A program made the translations under genes and the position numbers. Below the pieces are notes generated by a model that did not search any database, was not told the origin of the DNA, and saw only the letters and a list, made by a program, of their open reading frames with translations. This document shows positions 26,401-48,053 of a stretch of 64,000 nucleotides of DNA, piece after piece; position 1 is the stretch's first letter; each line of letters opens with the position of its first letter. Source of the stretch: Hirudo medicinalis (lineage: Eukaryota > Annelida > Clitellata > Hirudinida > Hirudinidae); the NCBI GenBank assembly GCA_011800805.1, contig MPNW01000052.1, positions 113,336 through 177,335 of the forward strand. The letters run 5' to 3'.

Positions 26401-27006
26401 CAGTTAACTCCAGCTATACTCATGATTCAAATCAATTCCAGAACATTCAGCAGATGCTTGAAGTTGTCAATGTCATCGAGTAGTTTTTTTGACATAAAAT
26501 TGAAATAAATTGAACTGACTTAAATTTAAATCACAAACTCACAGTCCGAAGCAGAAGAAGAGAAGTGAAAACCCAACCACAATCTCTATGACATGTCTGG
26601 TGCTCGAGGAAATGGATGATGGCGAGAAAATTATTCGAAAAAAGAATCCAAAGACCAGAGCAATCACTTGTGATGATATAAAATTAATCTGAAATGCAAA
26701 AATTCAAGAGAACATGTTTTAATGTAATAAAGTCATAAAGTAACATTTAAAATTGCAAATTAGGAGAACCTGAATAACCTGCAACTAGGTGTTGCCTTTG
26801 ATCTATGAGCTTATTACTATCTCGAGTTTTATTAAAAGAGTTTCAGAATAAGGCCTCTTTATCTAAGAACACATTAAATGTAATAATATCTGAAATATTT
26901 GCTACATATCTGAGAACAAATCAACATGAATAACCTGGTCAAGGGAAAGACCAGATAAATCTGACAGTGGTTGTAATAAATCCGATCCATTGTAAAGATC
27001 GAACAT
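20434..27006 (-). CDS. MBOAT1/2-type lysophospholipid acyltransferase, complete
   Basis: Multi-pass ER enzyme that transfers an acyl chain from acyl-CoA to lysophospholipids. Exons: 26935-27006, 26543-26688, 26085-26255, 25448-25543, 25074-25188, 24833-24862, 22653-22743, 22371-22469, 22105-22208, 21661-21852, 21006-21157, 20434-20536. Every phase joins, giving 456 residues. Family signatures include GPMMINTQRVSSLAFSYSDG, DYIAFIEGR, KYYFAWKLGADAVN, GFSGYDENGKERWDL, ASWNKVTSRWLRQIVYDRT and SAYWHGFYPGYY. The expected catalytic Asn is about residue 321 (SWN) and His about 350 (WHG). The last residues are KKEE, a KKXX dilysine ER-retrieval signal. The start is the first Met, beginning MFDLYNGSDL. 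The N gap and the Tc1 element lie in the intron between 22743 and 24833; comparison with known MBOAT1/2 proteins suggests no exon is lost there. Confidence 0.93.
23038..23910. other. Assembly gap of 873 N
   Basis: Run of N inside the sixth intron of the acyltransferase gene. It hides the 5' part of the adjacent Tc1 element. Open frames spanning it are meaningless. Confidence 1.
23911..24653 (+). mobile_element. Tc1/mariner transposon, 3' half, opposite to the host gene
   Basis: From the gap edge, frame 23913-24386 codes the C-terminal ~157 residues of a Tc1-type transposase without a stop or frameshift. It contains GGSVMVWAAIS, QHDNAPLHTS (second catalytic Asp) and SPDLNPIENVWG (catalytic Glu); 34 residues lie between that Asp and Glu, the Tc1 DD34E pattern. 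The first Asp and the DNA-binding domain are in the gap. The 3' end reads ATGCAACGCACTG followed by TA at 24654-24655, the usual Tc1 terminus and TA target. The intact half suggests a fairly young copy. It lies in an intron and does not disturb the host coding exons. Confidence 0.88.
25016..25072. repeat. AAT/AAC and CAT repeats beside an acyltransferase exon
   Basis: AATAACAAT-type and ATCATC repeats run right up to the splice donor of exon 25074-25188, so the intron begins GTGATGATGATG on the minus strand. Another CAT/CAC tract lies at about 25575-25635. Confidence 0.7.
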
Positions 27007-28188
27007 TTTCTTTAGAATCCTGGCTTGCCTTCCTTTTTCAATCCAAAACGAACTCAGCAATTTTTTCTTTTAAGAAGTGCACTGCAATTTGTATCAAAAT
27101 CAGAAAAGGTTGCCAATGGCTGGGTTATACAACCGGACAAAATCCGTTAAAAACCGGTATAGTAACATGAAAATGTGGACATGCATCCGCAGCCCGTCTA
27201 ATAAAATAATATATTTCATAGCTTTTCAGAAATCCTCCTTAGGACATTTCACCGAACTAGCAAATAGGCAAAAGCAGCGCGCACAAGAAAATCTCCTAAA
27301 AATATTGTAAAAAAAATAGTCCTCTCCGAATATATCAGCCGTTTTGAAGAAAACTTTGCTCCATACCTTCCAAAACACAATCAAAATCACGCGACGCACC
27401 GCTAACAGCATAGACATTTAAGTTTAACAACGTAGTGAGGAATGGGTTTTACGGCCTTTTGTGTGTAACTTTACTTTCTTTTTCAATTTTAATTTTTAAA
27501 ATTTCTTTAAAGCTATCCCGCAATTAAATATTAAATTAAGAATAATTATAATTACTCGTAAAATAATAGTTTTTTGTACGTATAAATATTCTTAAGTAAT
27601 TAAAATAAAATTAATAAGCATATATATTTATAAGCCAATACAAGACTATTTTTCAACATCAGGTTGTCATAGAAACGCCGATATGCTATGGCAGGTATAG
27701 TGGGCTTTTTTATTCATTCGCAAATTTGTGATATTGGGAATATTTGATTACCATTTATTTAAAATCTTTATTTAAATTTTAGCCTTCGGCAATCATAACG
27801 TATCCTTTTTTCTAACGTTTGCTAAGTCGAAATATTATGCCAGACTGAAACGAAACACGAATGCATCATGGTTGTTTCAACCGATGTCAAAAACCAGTCC
27901 TATTTACGATAATGAATGCTTGGCTAAGTCTAATTAACTTACTCTGTCCCTGGAAATTAGTAAAGCAGATTTTATGGGGATTATTTTGTGCATGATTGGA
28001 TTAACTTAAATCAGTACCTCAATAAATTAAAGTGTTAAAATGAAGTTATACTTGCATTACTATATTTAGCAGTACATAAAACAGATTGAAGCATGGAAAC
28101 ACTTTCTACTGATTTAATCTATTGTTAATGTCGTTCACATGAATATAAAGTGTTGTTGAACTTTAACCTCTAAATTAGGTATTTTCAG
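27007..28188. other. Shared upstream region of two divergent genes
   Basis: Lies between the start of the acyltransferase (-) and the first assigned exon of the Transmemb_17 gene (+). It probably holds promoters for both, plus the unassigned first exon of the latter. ATG codons at about 27868 and 27885 begin short frames that could be that exon, but no donor there fits the phase of the exon at 28189. Confidence 0.4.
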
Positions 28189-29054
28189 TGCTTCTACAGA
28201 TTCTTGTTGTCTTTCACGTACCAATTCTTGTCATTGTGCTTGCTCTAAATGGGGCCCTACTGATTTACAAAAGTGAATTTCCAACTAAAACTATAAAATA
28301 ATTTATTTTTCAAATATAATTTTCACTTTTTAAAATTTCTTTTGTGAAGGAGCAGTTTTATACTTCCCCTTGAGTTTGTTCATACCAGAGTTGTTGGCAA
28401 TGTTTATAATTCTTTTTCTCTTGGAAGTTGCAAGAATTGCATCTTGTGAGGAAATATTAAAAGTCATTTATATTTAAAAGTTATCTGATTGGATTTTTTC
28501 TTGCAGTTTGGCATAGCAATCTGACTAAAAACTTCAAGACTTTCATTCTGGCCATTTTGTTCTCCATTTGCTCCATTCTGGGATTCACTTATTACATCAC
28601 ATGGCAGACTTACGTGCTTGGAGCTGATGTGCTGGTTAACTCAATGCAAATATGCCTTGTATCATTTGAGTGTTTGTTAGGTTTTACAGCGATGATCTGC
28701 AGGTGAGTAATTAGAATTTCACTGACACTGTCCTCAGCTTCCCCCCTGTGATTTCTAAAAAATAAATAGAATCTATTTTAATTGATTTTTTATTTCAATA
28801 ATTTACGATTTTGGAAGAAAATTCTATTAGCTATGCCACCCAAATCTGCCACTGGTTCCAGTGTGCGGTCCCCGCCAAAGTGTTCTAGATCCGCCCCTGA
28901 TTGTCCTGTTGTCAAATTAACTGGGAGGTTCTGGGATGCAATGCTGTTTAAATATAAGATATGCATTTTAAATTGTTAAAATACAATTTAATTCCTTTAT
29001 TTTTATTCTTTTATTTTTCTTTTTTGTCTTTGCAGGTCTGCAAAGTTGGCTTGA
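28189..29054 (+). CDS. TMEM216/TMEM80-like membrane protein (Transmemb_17 family)
   Basis: Small multi-pass membrane protein of the family that includes TMEM17, TMEM80 and TMEM216; known members act at the ciliary transition zone. Exons: 28189-28272, 28350-28445, 28507-28702, 29036-29054. Phases join and the last exon ends SAKLA then stop. Four hydrophobic stretches are visible: LLQILVVFHVPILVIVLALN, FIPELLAMFIILFLLEVARI, KTFILAILFSICSILGFTYY and QICLVSFECLLGFTAMIC. LLIYK before the first join, the NLTKNF loop and the WQTYVL segment match family positions. The first exon with the start codon is not confidently found, so the model is 5'-incomplete. The particular family member is uncertain. 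Introns are 61-77 bases except the last, which is 333. Confidence 0.72.
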
Positions 29055-29334
29055 TCCGGAACGGAATTGCGTTGGGGAGGTTGCTAAGCTGCACACTTAC
29101 ACATTTTCTTTGAATCTGACTAATTAATAAAAACAATTAGACTAATATTATGTTAACAGATACCAATAAACGCTGTTGGTTCTACCTTAAGTTTGATATT
29201 TACTTAAAGACCAGAATTAACTTTTAATTGCAACCCGCTGAGATCTGGTTTTTGTTTTGATTTAGTCTAGATGATGGCTCTTTTACTTACTAAAAGACAT
29301 TTCGCGATGTTGGAAAGCTAATGACATCACTGAA

Positions 29335-30735
29335 ATGAAAATTAATTGTAACGAAGGTATATTGACCGCCCTAGCAAACCACGGTTGCTTCGTCAAAGAA
29401 GGCCGATTGAATTACAGGAAGGAAACGAAGAAGTGCTTCAAGGAACGATGGTTTAAACTTCGCGCGAATCTTTTGTTTTATTACAAAACAAATGACTTTG
29501 GAATAATCTGCGAGGATGAACCGAGGGGGTGTCTGGTTCTGGCTCGTTACACAATAAAAGAAGAATTTGTGCCAAACGCACTGTTTGCTTTTTCAATTAT
29601 ATTTCATGGATCAGACGAAAAGCATTATTTTGCTGGCCAGAGCACCGACCATTGCAATGATTGGATTGAAGCTTTAAAGAGTGCTGACATGGATGTCTTA
29701 AGGCAGCAATTTATACATCTGAAATATAAGGTGAAACAAATTAATCCAAGGCTAAATGGATCAAGTGAAGTTGCCCCCTCTATATTCAAGAAAGCTAACA
29801 AAATGCTAAACAATATTCCTAAAAGATTTGAGAAGAAATTTGTTTCAAGTGATGACAGAGCTAAGAAGGATGCATCAAAACAGCTAATTGTGACAACATA
29901 CATTCCAAAAGTAAAAAGTTCTAGTGCATTGGAACAAGTGAGGAAAAGTTATAGTTTAGCAAGCCTTATGCTTGACCCACCAACTAGCACTGTCAAAGCC
30001 AACCCATCATCATCAAATAAGTCAACATTTTTTATTGACCGCAAAAACATCCTTGTAAATCTGGATTCCTCAGATGGATTTTGCCACTCACTAGATGCAT
30101 TTACCTCAAGCAGAAAACACTCTGTTGACTCATCAAATCAGCACCAAGCATTTGCTTCTCAGTTCTCATATCCGCCATCTGAAATGGTTAATACAGAGGA
30201 TGAATCAGATTCTAGACAGAGTCCCCCGCAAGAAACCTCCAACATACTTCGCGCCAAGGTTTTGAGAAACCAGGAACCTAATGCCCGCCACAACCGAATC
30301 TTTGAATCAGGAAATCTCCACGTTCTCCGGGAACGCAGGTTGAGTCAATATGGCATTGTTCTACAACCTCTGGCCCTGGTATCTGATCCTTTTGCAAGCT
30401 CATTCGGCAAATCAGTTGGACCTGCCACCAAGTGTATTCCTTCTTTGACAAAAGAGGAATCTGAAAATTTGCTGAAAAATGAAGCTGCAGTGTCAAGTGA
30501 ATTCAATGGGATCTACAGAAGGCCAAGGTCTTGCACTCTGGCTCAGCTGGAATCTATTCCTGCACATTTGCTCCGTCACTCTGCAAGAAAGGAAGTTATT
30601 TTTAGCATAGGAGACGACGCAGAGGATGATGCTTTGGGCATTCGAGTCAAGGGAAATGCTTCAAATTCTGAGTCAAATGTCTCCAGTGGGAAAAACAGAA
30701 GTGGGTTCCAGAATTGGGAAACATTTGATGATTGA
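29335..30735 (+). CDS. Intronless PH-domain protein, PHETA/PLEKHJ1-like
   Basis: 466 residues in one exon. Residues ~14-118 form a pleckstrin homology domain: RWFKLRANLLFYY in the early strands, a RGCLVLARYTI strand, KHYFAGQS, then the closing helix with the conserved Trp, NDWIEALKSADMDVLRQQ. The MKIN start and the end of the PH domain resemble sesquipedalian (PHETA) and PLEKHJ1 proteins, which bind phosphoinositides on endosomal or Golgi membranes. The remaining ~340 residues are Ser-rich and look disordered, with a conserved-looking block RRPRSCTLAQLESIPAHLL near residue 395. The gene lies 280 bases after the Transmemb_17 gene on the same strand. The lack of introns, unlike its neighbours, may mean a retrocopy that kept an open frame. 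PH assignment is firm, subfamily is not. Confidence 0.8.
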   Translation: MKINCNEGILTALANHGCFVKEGRLNYRKETKKCFKERWFKLRANLLFYYKTNDFGIICEDEPRGCLVLARYTIKEEFVPNALFAFSIIFHGSDEKHYFAGQSTDHCNDWIEALKSADMDVLRQQFIHLKYKVKQINPRLNGSSEVAPSIFKKANKMLNNIPKRFEKKFVSSDDRAKKDASKQLIVTTYIPKVKSSSALEQVRKSYSLASLMLDPPTSTVKANPSSSNKSTFFIDRKNILVNLDSSDGFCHSLDAFTSSRKHSVDSSNQHQAFASQFSYPPSEMVNTEDESDSRQSPPQETSNILRAKVLRNQEPNARHNRIFESGNLHVLRERRLSQYGIVLQPLALVSDPFASSFGKSVGPATKCIPSLTKEESENLLKNEAAVSSEFNGIYRRPRSCTLAQLESIPAHLLRHSARKEVIFSIGDDAEDDALGIRVKGNASNSESNVSSGKNRSGFQNWETFDD

Positions 30736-33510
30736 AAGTGATTCAATGTATTTAGAAAGGTTAATCCTTTGCATGATTGAAAGGATCGTGCATGTTTTAT
30801 TTCCAGATGAGTAATCTTTGTTGCTGAAATCAGCTGCTATAAAATCAATGCTAGACATTTGTGTATTTTTTTTTATAGTTTCATCAAATCCATTCTAACT
30901 CATTCCGAAGGTGCATATATTTTTCCTCCCTTTACAAGGCTAATGTCCCACAACATGTATGATTCTAATTTTAAATAAGAATCACATCTTGTTGCCTTTA
31001 GAGAATAATTGATACAATGTTTTTACTGCTTTAATACATCATAAATTTTTTTGCATAATGGCCATAATCAAGAACTGTTCATTTTTCACATTAATTTCCG
31101 AAAATGATTTCAAGCGGTCGTTTAATGTATTTTTTTGTTGCCCACAGCTTCAGTGTTGAGAATACTTTCGAGCTTAGTAACGAAAAACTTCTCACGTCGT
31201 TGTTTTGATTAAGTCTTTCTAGCGATTCGGCTACGTTGATTTTGCATTCAGATCATTTTCAGAACAAATGTTTATTATCTATTAATTTTTTCGTGTTAAA
31301 TTCTAGTTATTTGCAAACTGATGGCGAATTACATTTAATCACTAAGCGATAGTCGGCGTTCTCGAAGTAATAGCACAAGTTGGGGCCAGGTGGCAAACGA
31401 CCTCAAAGTGAATTTAGGTTCTACTTGTCGTGACTCCAATGCTAAGTCTTCTGCCACACAACTCAAACCCTAATCCCGAGGCAACGTGCCAAGATAGACA
31501 TCGGTATCCGAAACCCTGATCCGGACAAAACATAAGGTAGAATTGAAAGTAAAGGCACTCCAGAATCGTTACAGATCATCTGCTATTTTTAAAGGCTCCT
31601 CATGCAGACGCATTTAACAAACAGAAACTGTTAGGCACTATATATTGATACAGTAATCAAATGCACACAGCAAAAAGCCAAAAGACTGGATGGAGTATTC
31701 TTTCAAATAGATAGATCTCTCAAATATAGAAGTTTGTCAGGGAACCAAATTTATAATTAGGTTTGAGCCTGTGCATCTTTACTGTCACCAGTTTAAAATT
31801 GAGGGATTGAAAATAATGAAAAGTCCAAGATGACACAAATCCAAACTAAGTCCACAATATTAAAACCACCAAAGATGTAGGTGACTTGAACGTCATCCAC
31901 TCAGATTTCTTCACATAACTGATGTAAATGATGGCCATAATCGTGAATGCGCTCGAAACATATCAACCCTCGCAACGGTTGCAAGTGGCCCCAACTCTAG
32001 CAACAATGAAATGAGAAATTAAACACAGGAACCATCTAAAATCGAACAATCAAACGAAATAGAGACAAAATGTCAAACGAAATGCACAGTCAACTACCCC
32101 CATACTCAAGGAAAACCCAACCTCTCCATTCATGGCCTGAAGGGGGGTAGAATGTGCAACCCTACCAGATCACCAAGGCAAACAATTTTCTTACTGATTT
32201 CAAATATACAACCATGCCAGGGTTTAATTGTAGCATTCAAAACGCGTTTAATTCATCCATATCATGATGCCTTTTCAATAATTGCGATGCATGCCAACAG
32301 CCAATTCTCAATTAATGTATTTCTAAACCCAGCAGGACGATTACTCATATGTACGAGCCCATTGACCACAGTCAACAAGCAACACAAAAATCTATTGAAT
32401 CTATAATGAGCAAAATAACATCAAACCATAGTTACAGATTTAATGATATTAGCAGTAGCACAAACATAATTTTCACTACTGCAGCTCTTGTTGACACATA
32501 CCAGCATCAGTCAGTATAACTTGGGATGGACCTCATAATCAAGGCTGGCAATGAGCCACTATATAAATGACAAGACCAGTCCCATTCTGAGTTGCTAGGA
32601 CAAATACAACTGCCTCTAGTCCTCCACAAGGACTGCAGCAGACAGACGTCCAACCAAAAGAAAAATAACAGGATGATGCGGTACACATTCAATTTTCAAG
32701 TTGTAGGTCTCTTCAAGAGTCATACATACATGGAGCTATCAGGATTTTCACTAAACTATTAAATAATAATAATAATAATAATAATGTAGTGACAGCTTCA
32801 TTAGAAGATTAGTAACAAAATATCTATGAGATAAACAAAATGAAGCAGTCATCTTGGAGAAATTCAAATGAACTTCATTAATGACAGTGACAAAAATAAT
32901 TGAGACAGTGATGATAATAATAATAATAATAATAATAATAACTATTACAAGCAATCACAAAAGCTTAAAATTCATTCATGCACTACTCATCCCTTTCCCT
33001 GAACAACCTCTCAGAAGGGTTAAAGGACCATCATCATCATCACCAACAAGTAAACCTCTTCGAGAAAGTAGAGGAAGCCCAACGTAGATTTTGACACCAA
33101 GGGAAAAGCATTAGACGAACAATTAATCGACAGGATGCAAGTGACACGATGGATGGGAATAATCTTTGCTTTGTACTGAACGTCTGACAAACACACAACC
33201 ACACAATGTCTTGACAAAATAAATGACGGTTTCATGTTTCCTCGCAAAGGGACAAAAAAACTAAAGCGACACAAACAATGCCAATTCAGCAACAGGGTCT
33301 TGTTCCTTGGTTAGATCTGCAAACAATGAAAACAGATTCCTTAACGTTGATCTCGGATGATTTTTGTGGTTGCAATGTAAAATATTCGTAGAAAATCCAT
33401 TCTCGACAAAAAACAAATAATTCGTCTATTCTAATGGCATGATTATTTTAATGTATGTGAGCATCTAAAAAGCTTGATTGTCATAATATTTAGCCGAGCA
33501 TTCAACCTCT
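30736..33510. other. Intergenic region, no gene seen
   Basis: Between the PH-domain gene and the 3' end of the LSM14 gene. It holds AAT repeats at about 32763-32785 and 32911-32942. Frames at 32152-32406 and 33020-33292 lack family resemblance. Confidence 0.45.
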
Positions 33511-36500
33511 TTATGTTCGGTCCTGAGGCTGGTTGTTGAATCTTCCTCTCCTGTTGGCACCTGCTCCTCTGTTGAATCCCCTGTCACCACTGAAACCTCT
33601 GCCCGAGTGGTTCCAACCTCTGTTGCCTCCACCGTAATAGTGATTCGATGGCCTCGATCTATAGCCTCTTCCTCCCCTGTGATAGCCGCCGTAGGCATTC
33701 GGCAGACCAAATGTCTCGCAGTTCAGCTTCCTCTCCTCTCTCCAGTTTGGCCTTCTACAAATGTTAAATAAAAAATGAGGGATAATTTTCTTAAACAAAA
33801 TTAAAAGTAAGTTCTAATTTAGTGAGATGATGTGTTACAATCTTATAATGTCAAAATGTCATCCAATAGAAGTCAGACTGACCCTCTTTCTCTCTCAGTG
33901 GCATCAGAACTCAGGTTGTCAAAGAATGATTTTGATTTGTCGTAGAAGACAGCAGCCTGTTGTGGTGAGGTTCCATCTTCCTCATCCTCTTCAACATCAT
34001 CATTCACATGATTGGAACTTGTACTTGGAGCTGATGAAGTGCTGCCACCTGCACAGAAAAAATGGATTTGCAACATCTTCAATGAAATGGCAATTCAAGA
34101 CAGAGTGGCTCCTAGGGCTTATTTGTAGGATGCCAAGGGACAGTTTTGGGAGCAATTTTGGTAAGCATTGCAAGTGTCCATTTATTTTTTAATTATGCTT
34201 TTCAGATATCTTGATAGAAAAAGTTCAAGGGAGCAAGGAAAGCAGATTAAACAGAAACCTTTGTAAGAGTGGAGCAATAAATTAAAGCTAGCCAGTTGTT
34301 CAATTTGCATTTCAAGAGCCAATACAAATCAGTCTGTTAGTTTCACTCAGGCTTTAACCTTTGCTATGTACAGATACACAGATTTATCGGCCACACATCA
34401 GCAGATGCACATGTCTCTATAAATCAATTGCATGTTAAAGTAATAATAAGATACCCATAATCACAAGAAACATGCTAACATCATCCTGATGTCCTGATAT
34501 AATTTAATTCTAAGTCCTGAATAATGTTACGCACTTGTGAATACCAAAGGAAAGCTCTACACAGAAAGCATAAATTCTGTGTCAGAGGGGAATTTCTAAA
34601 TTGAAATCTGCTTGCTTGAATTTAAAATAAATATCGTAAAGGCACTTAGACAATAGAGGCAAAACAATAAAGCTCTCTCTATGACAAATCAACCAAGAAG
34701 TATCCAACCAACCCAATGTCAACTTCTCTTTGATCTCTTTCTCAATCTGCTCCTTATCAAACTGGGCATTCGAACTTTCAAAGTCAAACTCTCCTTCAAA
34801 CTTCAGACGACTTCCGGCACCGCGCGGACCTCCTGACCTTCTGAAACCTCCCCTAGGGTGGCCTCGACCTCCTCTGTAGTCTTGAAAAAGAAAATAACAT
34901 GTTTAAATACAAGAGAAGCTGGAATCTTAGGTTACAAGTGCTCTCTCAATTTTTTAGCACTTTGGAGATTTAAGGAATACGTATAAAGTTCACAATCCAA
35001 ATGATTCATGACATAACACTGCACAACACACACTTTTAAAAGTTTACAATTAATATATAAACTCATATTTTCTAACAAAAGACATTTTGAAATCCAACAC
35101 CATGAAGCATAAACCAACAGTTACTTAAATAGAATAATTTGACTTACATTCTGCAGATTGATCGAAGACAGCCTTACTTGGGTACTGCCTGTAGTGAGAG
35201 CTAGTGTATTGCTGGTTCTGATAATAATGCTGATTGTGGGAAGGGGTCCCTGGGTAGCGACTCTGTTTCGGAACCTCTGGCAATTTCTGGGGATAGCCCG
35301 TCCTAGTCTTGCCATCATCCGCAGTTCGGTAAGACGAACTGGAATTTCCCATCTCGTTGTTGAGAGCAGTTGATTGAGATTCTTCGGAGAAGTCTTTGCT
35401 CTGATACCCCCCTTGGTGGCCTGCACCACTGGATGAATAGACACCATCATTGGGGGTCTCATAGGTACTGGAGGAAGGTGCACCATAGTTTGCTCCTGCC
35501 TGGAGACCAGAGAGGTTTTGTCCATAAGGGAGGTTCAAGTCTGATTGCTGCCCTGTGGTTTGAAATAAACATCATTGTCATAGCAGTTGAGGAATCGTTA
35601 GCAATAGTGAACATTCCACAAGCCAGTCAAACAGAAATTATTGCAATTCTATATAAGGATGTTAATCAATTAGAAATAATTCAACTAACATTGAATGTCA
35701 ATTAATTACATATCATCCATTTATTATAAATAGCTTACTAATAATTCCTGTTCACTACATAAGTCTCAATTCTCAAGATGAAATTAATGAATGTGTGATT
35801 ATAATCAATTCACAAAAACAAAACCTGGAAGAGATTTATTAGAGGATGGATGTCCGATAGGAGCCAGAAGCCTTGGAGACTCCTCTACACCCTGAGGTTT
35901 CTGGGGAGGAGTCAGGCCTGGGGGAGGAGGATGACTGACATAAGAAGGATACATCATCATCTGGGAGGGAGGTATTCCAGAGGATTGGGGATTCTGGTAA
36001 CTCCCCATGATATTGGGGTTGATGCTAGGGCTAAGGGCGCTGTTGTTGTTATTTGTATTGTTTGGTGTCGTGATGAGATCAGAAGACTGTGGGAAGTTAA
36101 AACACACTTCATGCATTCATACAAATGTACACAACTCATAAAAGCCAAAAATAAGAGGATATTAATTAGCACATGAATCAGCAAGAAGTAATCCCAGTAA
36201 GACAATTTGCCTCAAATCCCTCAATTTGCATAATCAATGATGTGCCACCATTAACAAACCTGTACAATGGCTGGATCATGGGGCATTGGCTGAGGTGGAG
36301 CACAGACATGAAGGTCCTTGATGTCTCTACCCCTGAAGATTATGTACTCAAACACCTCATCCCTTGGAGGCACAGGTCTGTCCGTTGGGCGATCCTCCGT
36401 TCCAAAAGACTTGACTATTGATGAAAAATGACAAGTTCTTAATGAAAAAGTATAATTCTTTTATTTACAAAATAAAATGGTTGATACTATTTTCTCCAAA

Positions 36501-36885
36501 CCACATGACAACAAGTTCAAAGTGATACTTTATTTTAACATGTTTTGCATCACTAGAATCACAGCAATACTAAATTTCAAAGTGCTTATCAAGTTAAAAC
36601 TTACATGAATAGTAATATTTTTTTTGTAAATGAAATATACTTCAAACCTTATTAGCAAGTGACACCTCTCTAATATCACGCTTTGAAATATAGGTCGCGA
36701 CTTATTTCGAGCGTCTCAAGCCACAAACAAAAGCAGACAACCGTTCATTAAGGGCATTAGCAAGACTCACCTTTCGCAAGAGCAACGGTGGACTCATTCT
36801 GGTCAATTGAGTACAAGATTCCTTCGTACCGAATTTCAGCCTTTGATATCAAACTTATTTTACTGCCCAAATACGGCACAGTCAT
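33511..36885 (-). CDS. LSM14 / Scd6 / Trailer hitch RNA-binding protein, complete
   Basis: Cytoplasmic mRNP and P-body protein that represses translation and scaffolds decapping factors. Exons: 36771-36885, 36260-36414, 35825-36086, 35148-35552, 34713-34880, 33883-34048, 33511-33754. The phases join into 504 residues. The N-terminal LSm domain starts [20 protein letters not shown] and includes [19 protein letters not shown] and [17 protein letters not shown] Pro/Gln/Ser-rich linker follows. Then come the FDF box ([20 protein letters not shown]), the FFD box ([11 protein letters not shown]) and the TFG box ([15 protein letters not shown]), flanked by RGG-rich segments, one before FDF and one at the C-terminus. 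All hallmarks of the family are present in order. One donor (after LTLG) is GTTGGT and weak, but it is the one that keeps the phase. Confidence 0.95.
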
Positions 36886-38219
36886 TTTCGTGTTTCAACT
36901 AATACCGCAATTACAAGCAATGGTCAAACACAACACCGAATAAAAATAAGCCAACTCAAAAATGGCAGGAAGACAATACTTTCGCTCAGAAATGGACGCG
37001 AACATAGAATCTTAATTGCCGTTCTTTGTTGTTTTGATAAACAACAATATTCTATATTCAAAATTTATTAATGTCTATAAAATAAAAATATAATTATTCA
37101 AAATAACTAGTTACGTGACACGTATTGGTGGTTTATTGATAGAAAGTGATACCTCTGAAAGCGCTATATAAATTACCTCAAAATATTTAGATTACCACAT
37201 TATCTAGGGCAAGTGTCCGTGTCAGTTAGCTCCATGACATTTTTCTAAATACGTGTAATTCATAACGAATTCGTGAATATTTTATTGATCGTACTACAGC
37301 TCCAGTAAATTAGGGAAGCTTTCGAAATCAATATTTATTATTATATTTATTACATATTACAAATTTTGATAACTAATTTATAGATGCGTGTTTAGTGTGA
37401 AATTAATTTTGTAGGTAATCCATCAGCCCTATACCTTTTGTGATATTTATCTACACATAAGAAAATTTGCCCCTCTCTAGACAAATTTTAAAATCTTGGC
37501 TAAGCCATTGGCACTCTGGTCGTAAAAACCAAATTTAACCTTAAAGTTAAGTCACTTATTATTCGCAACGGCATTGACCATAGCATTAGAAACTTTTCGC
37601 TAAGAGTTATCGACTTTTCTAAAACTACTCCCAGAGGGCAAATCTCAATCCTACTTCAAAAATCTCTTAAAATTGACTCTTGACCTCTTTCTTATTAACC
37701 ACGAACGAACGTTCCAGAAAAATAACAGAAATGACTAGGATTGATAACATTAGGTTCCACTGCAAGACATAACTTTGAAAACTAGGAAGTTGAGGTACTG
37801 GGATTTGAAGAATGTATAAAGTATCAGGTAAAAAAGTGAACCGTCTCAAACCATTCGATGGATTGAAGATGCATTGCAAAACATTGCGACTCATTTCCAC
37901 AGCAACTATGATGGTCATCATCAGCTACTGCGTCGCATATGTATATATATATCCAATAATTACTGGTTCAACTAATATCAACAAAATTAAAGAATAATAT
38001 TAATTGTCACTGATCCATGCACTCATTGAGTCAACAGCTGACAATTTATTTAAAATTTGAATCGAATCAATTTGAATTGAGCCCCTACACATGAAAACCC
38101 TTAAAGAAACGAATCATGAGGCTTTGGAATGCTAGACAAAAGATACTAAATCAACTGATATTTTTTTAATCACAATATCTAAACAAGACAATCGAAAATA
38201 CTTTTTTAAACAAGCACTT
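36886..38219. other. Region between COG4 3' end and LSM14 5' end
   Basis: AT-rich, no gene seen. It should contain the LSM14 promoter and the COG4 3' UTR. Confidence 0.5.
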
Positions 38220-47586
<9,367 letters not shown>

Positions 47587-47960
47587 TATGATGTTTCTCG
47601 ACTTATAAAGCGAAATTAGCAGAACAAATAACGCCGATAAGCCATGCCATATCACACCCAGCGCATCATTGGCATTAGTTTCACTTTTAAAGAGACGTTA
47701 CATGAATGCCTGAAGGCTGTTGCCCTGGTTTTGAAGCTACTTATTATTCGTGAGGGAGGGGCTAGCCTTTGTAAACAAATTTTAAAAATACCGAACTACT
47801 GGTGTATGGTGTTGGCTGTATGGTGGAATAAAAGCGTCCTTGCGGGTTTATTTTTGGAGAAGAATCTTGGTCAAATATTATTGAACGTTTGCTATTTCCT
47901 GACCTCATTCTCCCTACTGAATGCAGAGTTAATATCGCTAGCTTTTTTCACAACACTAGA
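47587..47960. other. COG4 upstream region
   Basis: Probably the COG4 promoter. A plus-strand frame across it (47644-47976) has no family resemblance until it meets the hAT relic in another frame. Confidence 0.4.
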
Positions 47961-48053
47961 TTGCCAGCTACTTTAGCAGTGGAGAGATCATTCTCATTGG
48001 GTGGTAGAATTTTTCTCACCACTTCGCTCAAATACGTCAGGAGAACCTTTTGA
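47961..48053 (+). pseudogene. hAT transposase C-terminal relic
   Basis: Reads LPATLAVERSFSLGGRIFLT and then SLKYVRRTF to a stop. It resembles the C-terminal dimerisation block of ZMYM1-like hAT transposases (a P-x-S-T-A-x-x-ERSFS motif followed by R-x-x-x-T-x-L-R). Only this block is left; the frame is broken on both sides. Sequence similar to the block's continuation follows after the stop. Confidence 0.5.

Noticed and set aside
33827..34192. Plus-strand frame of 121 codons
   Set aside because: It is antisense to an LSM14 exon and intron and shows no independent family resemblance.
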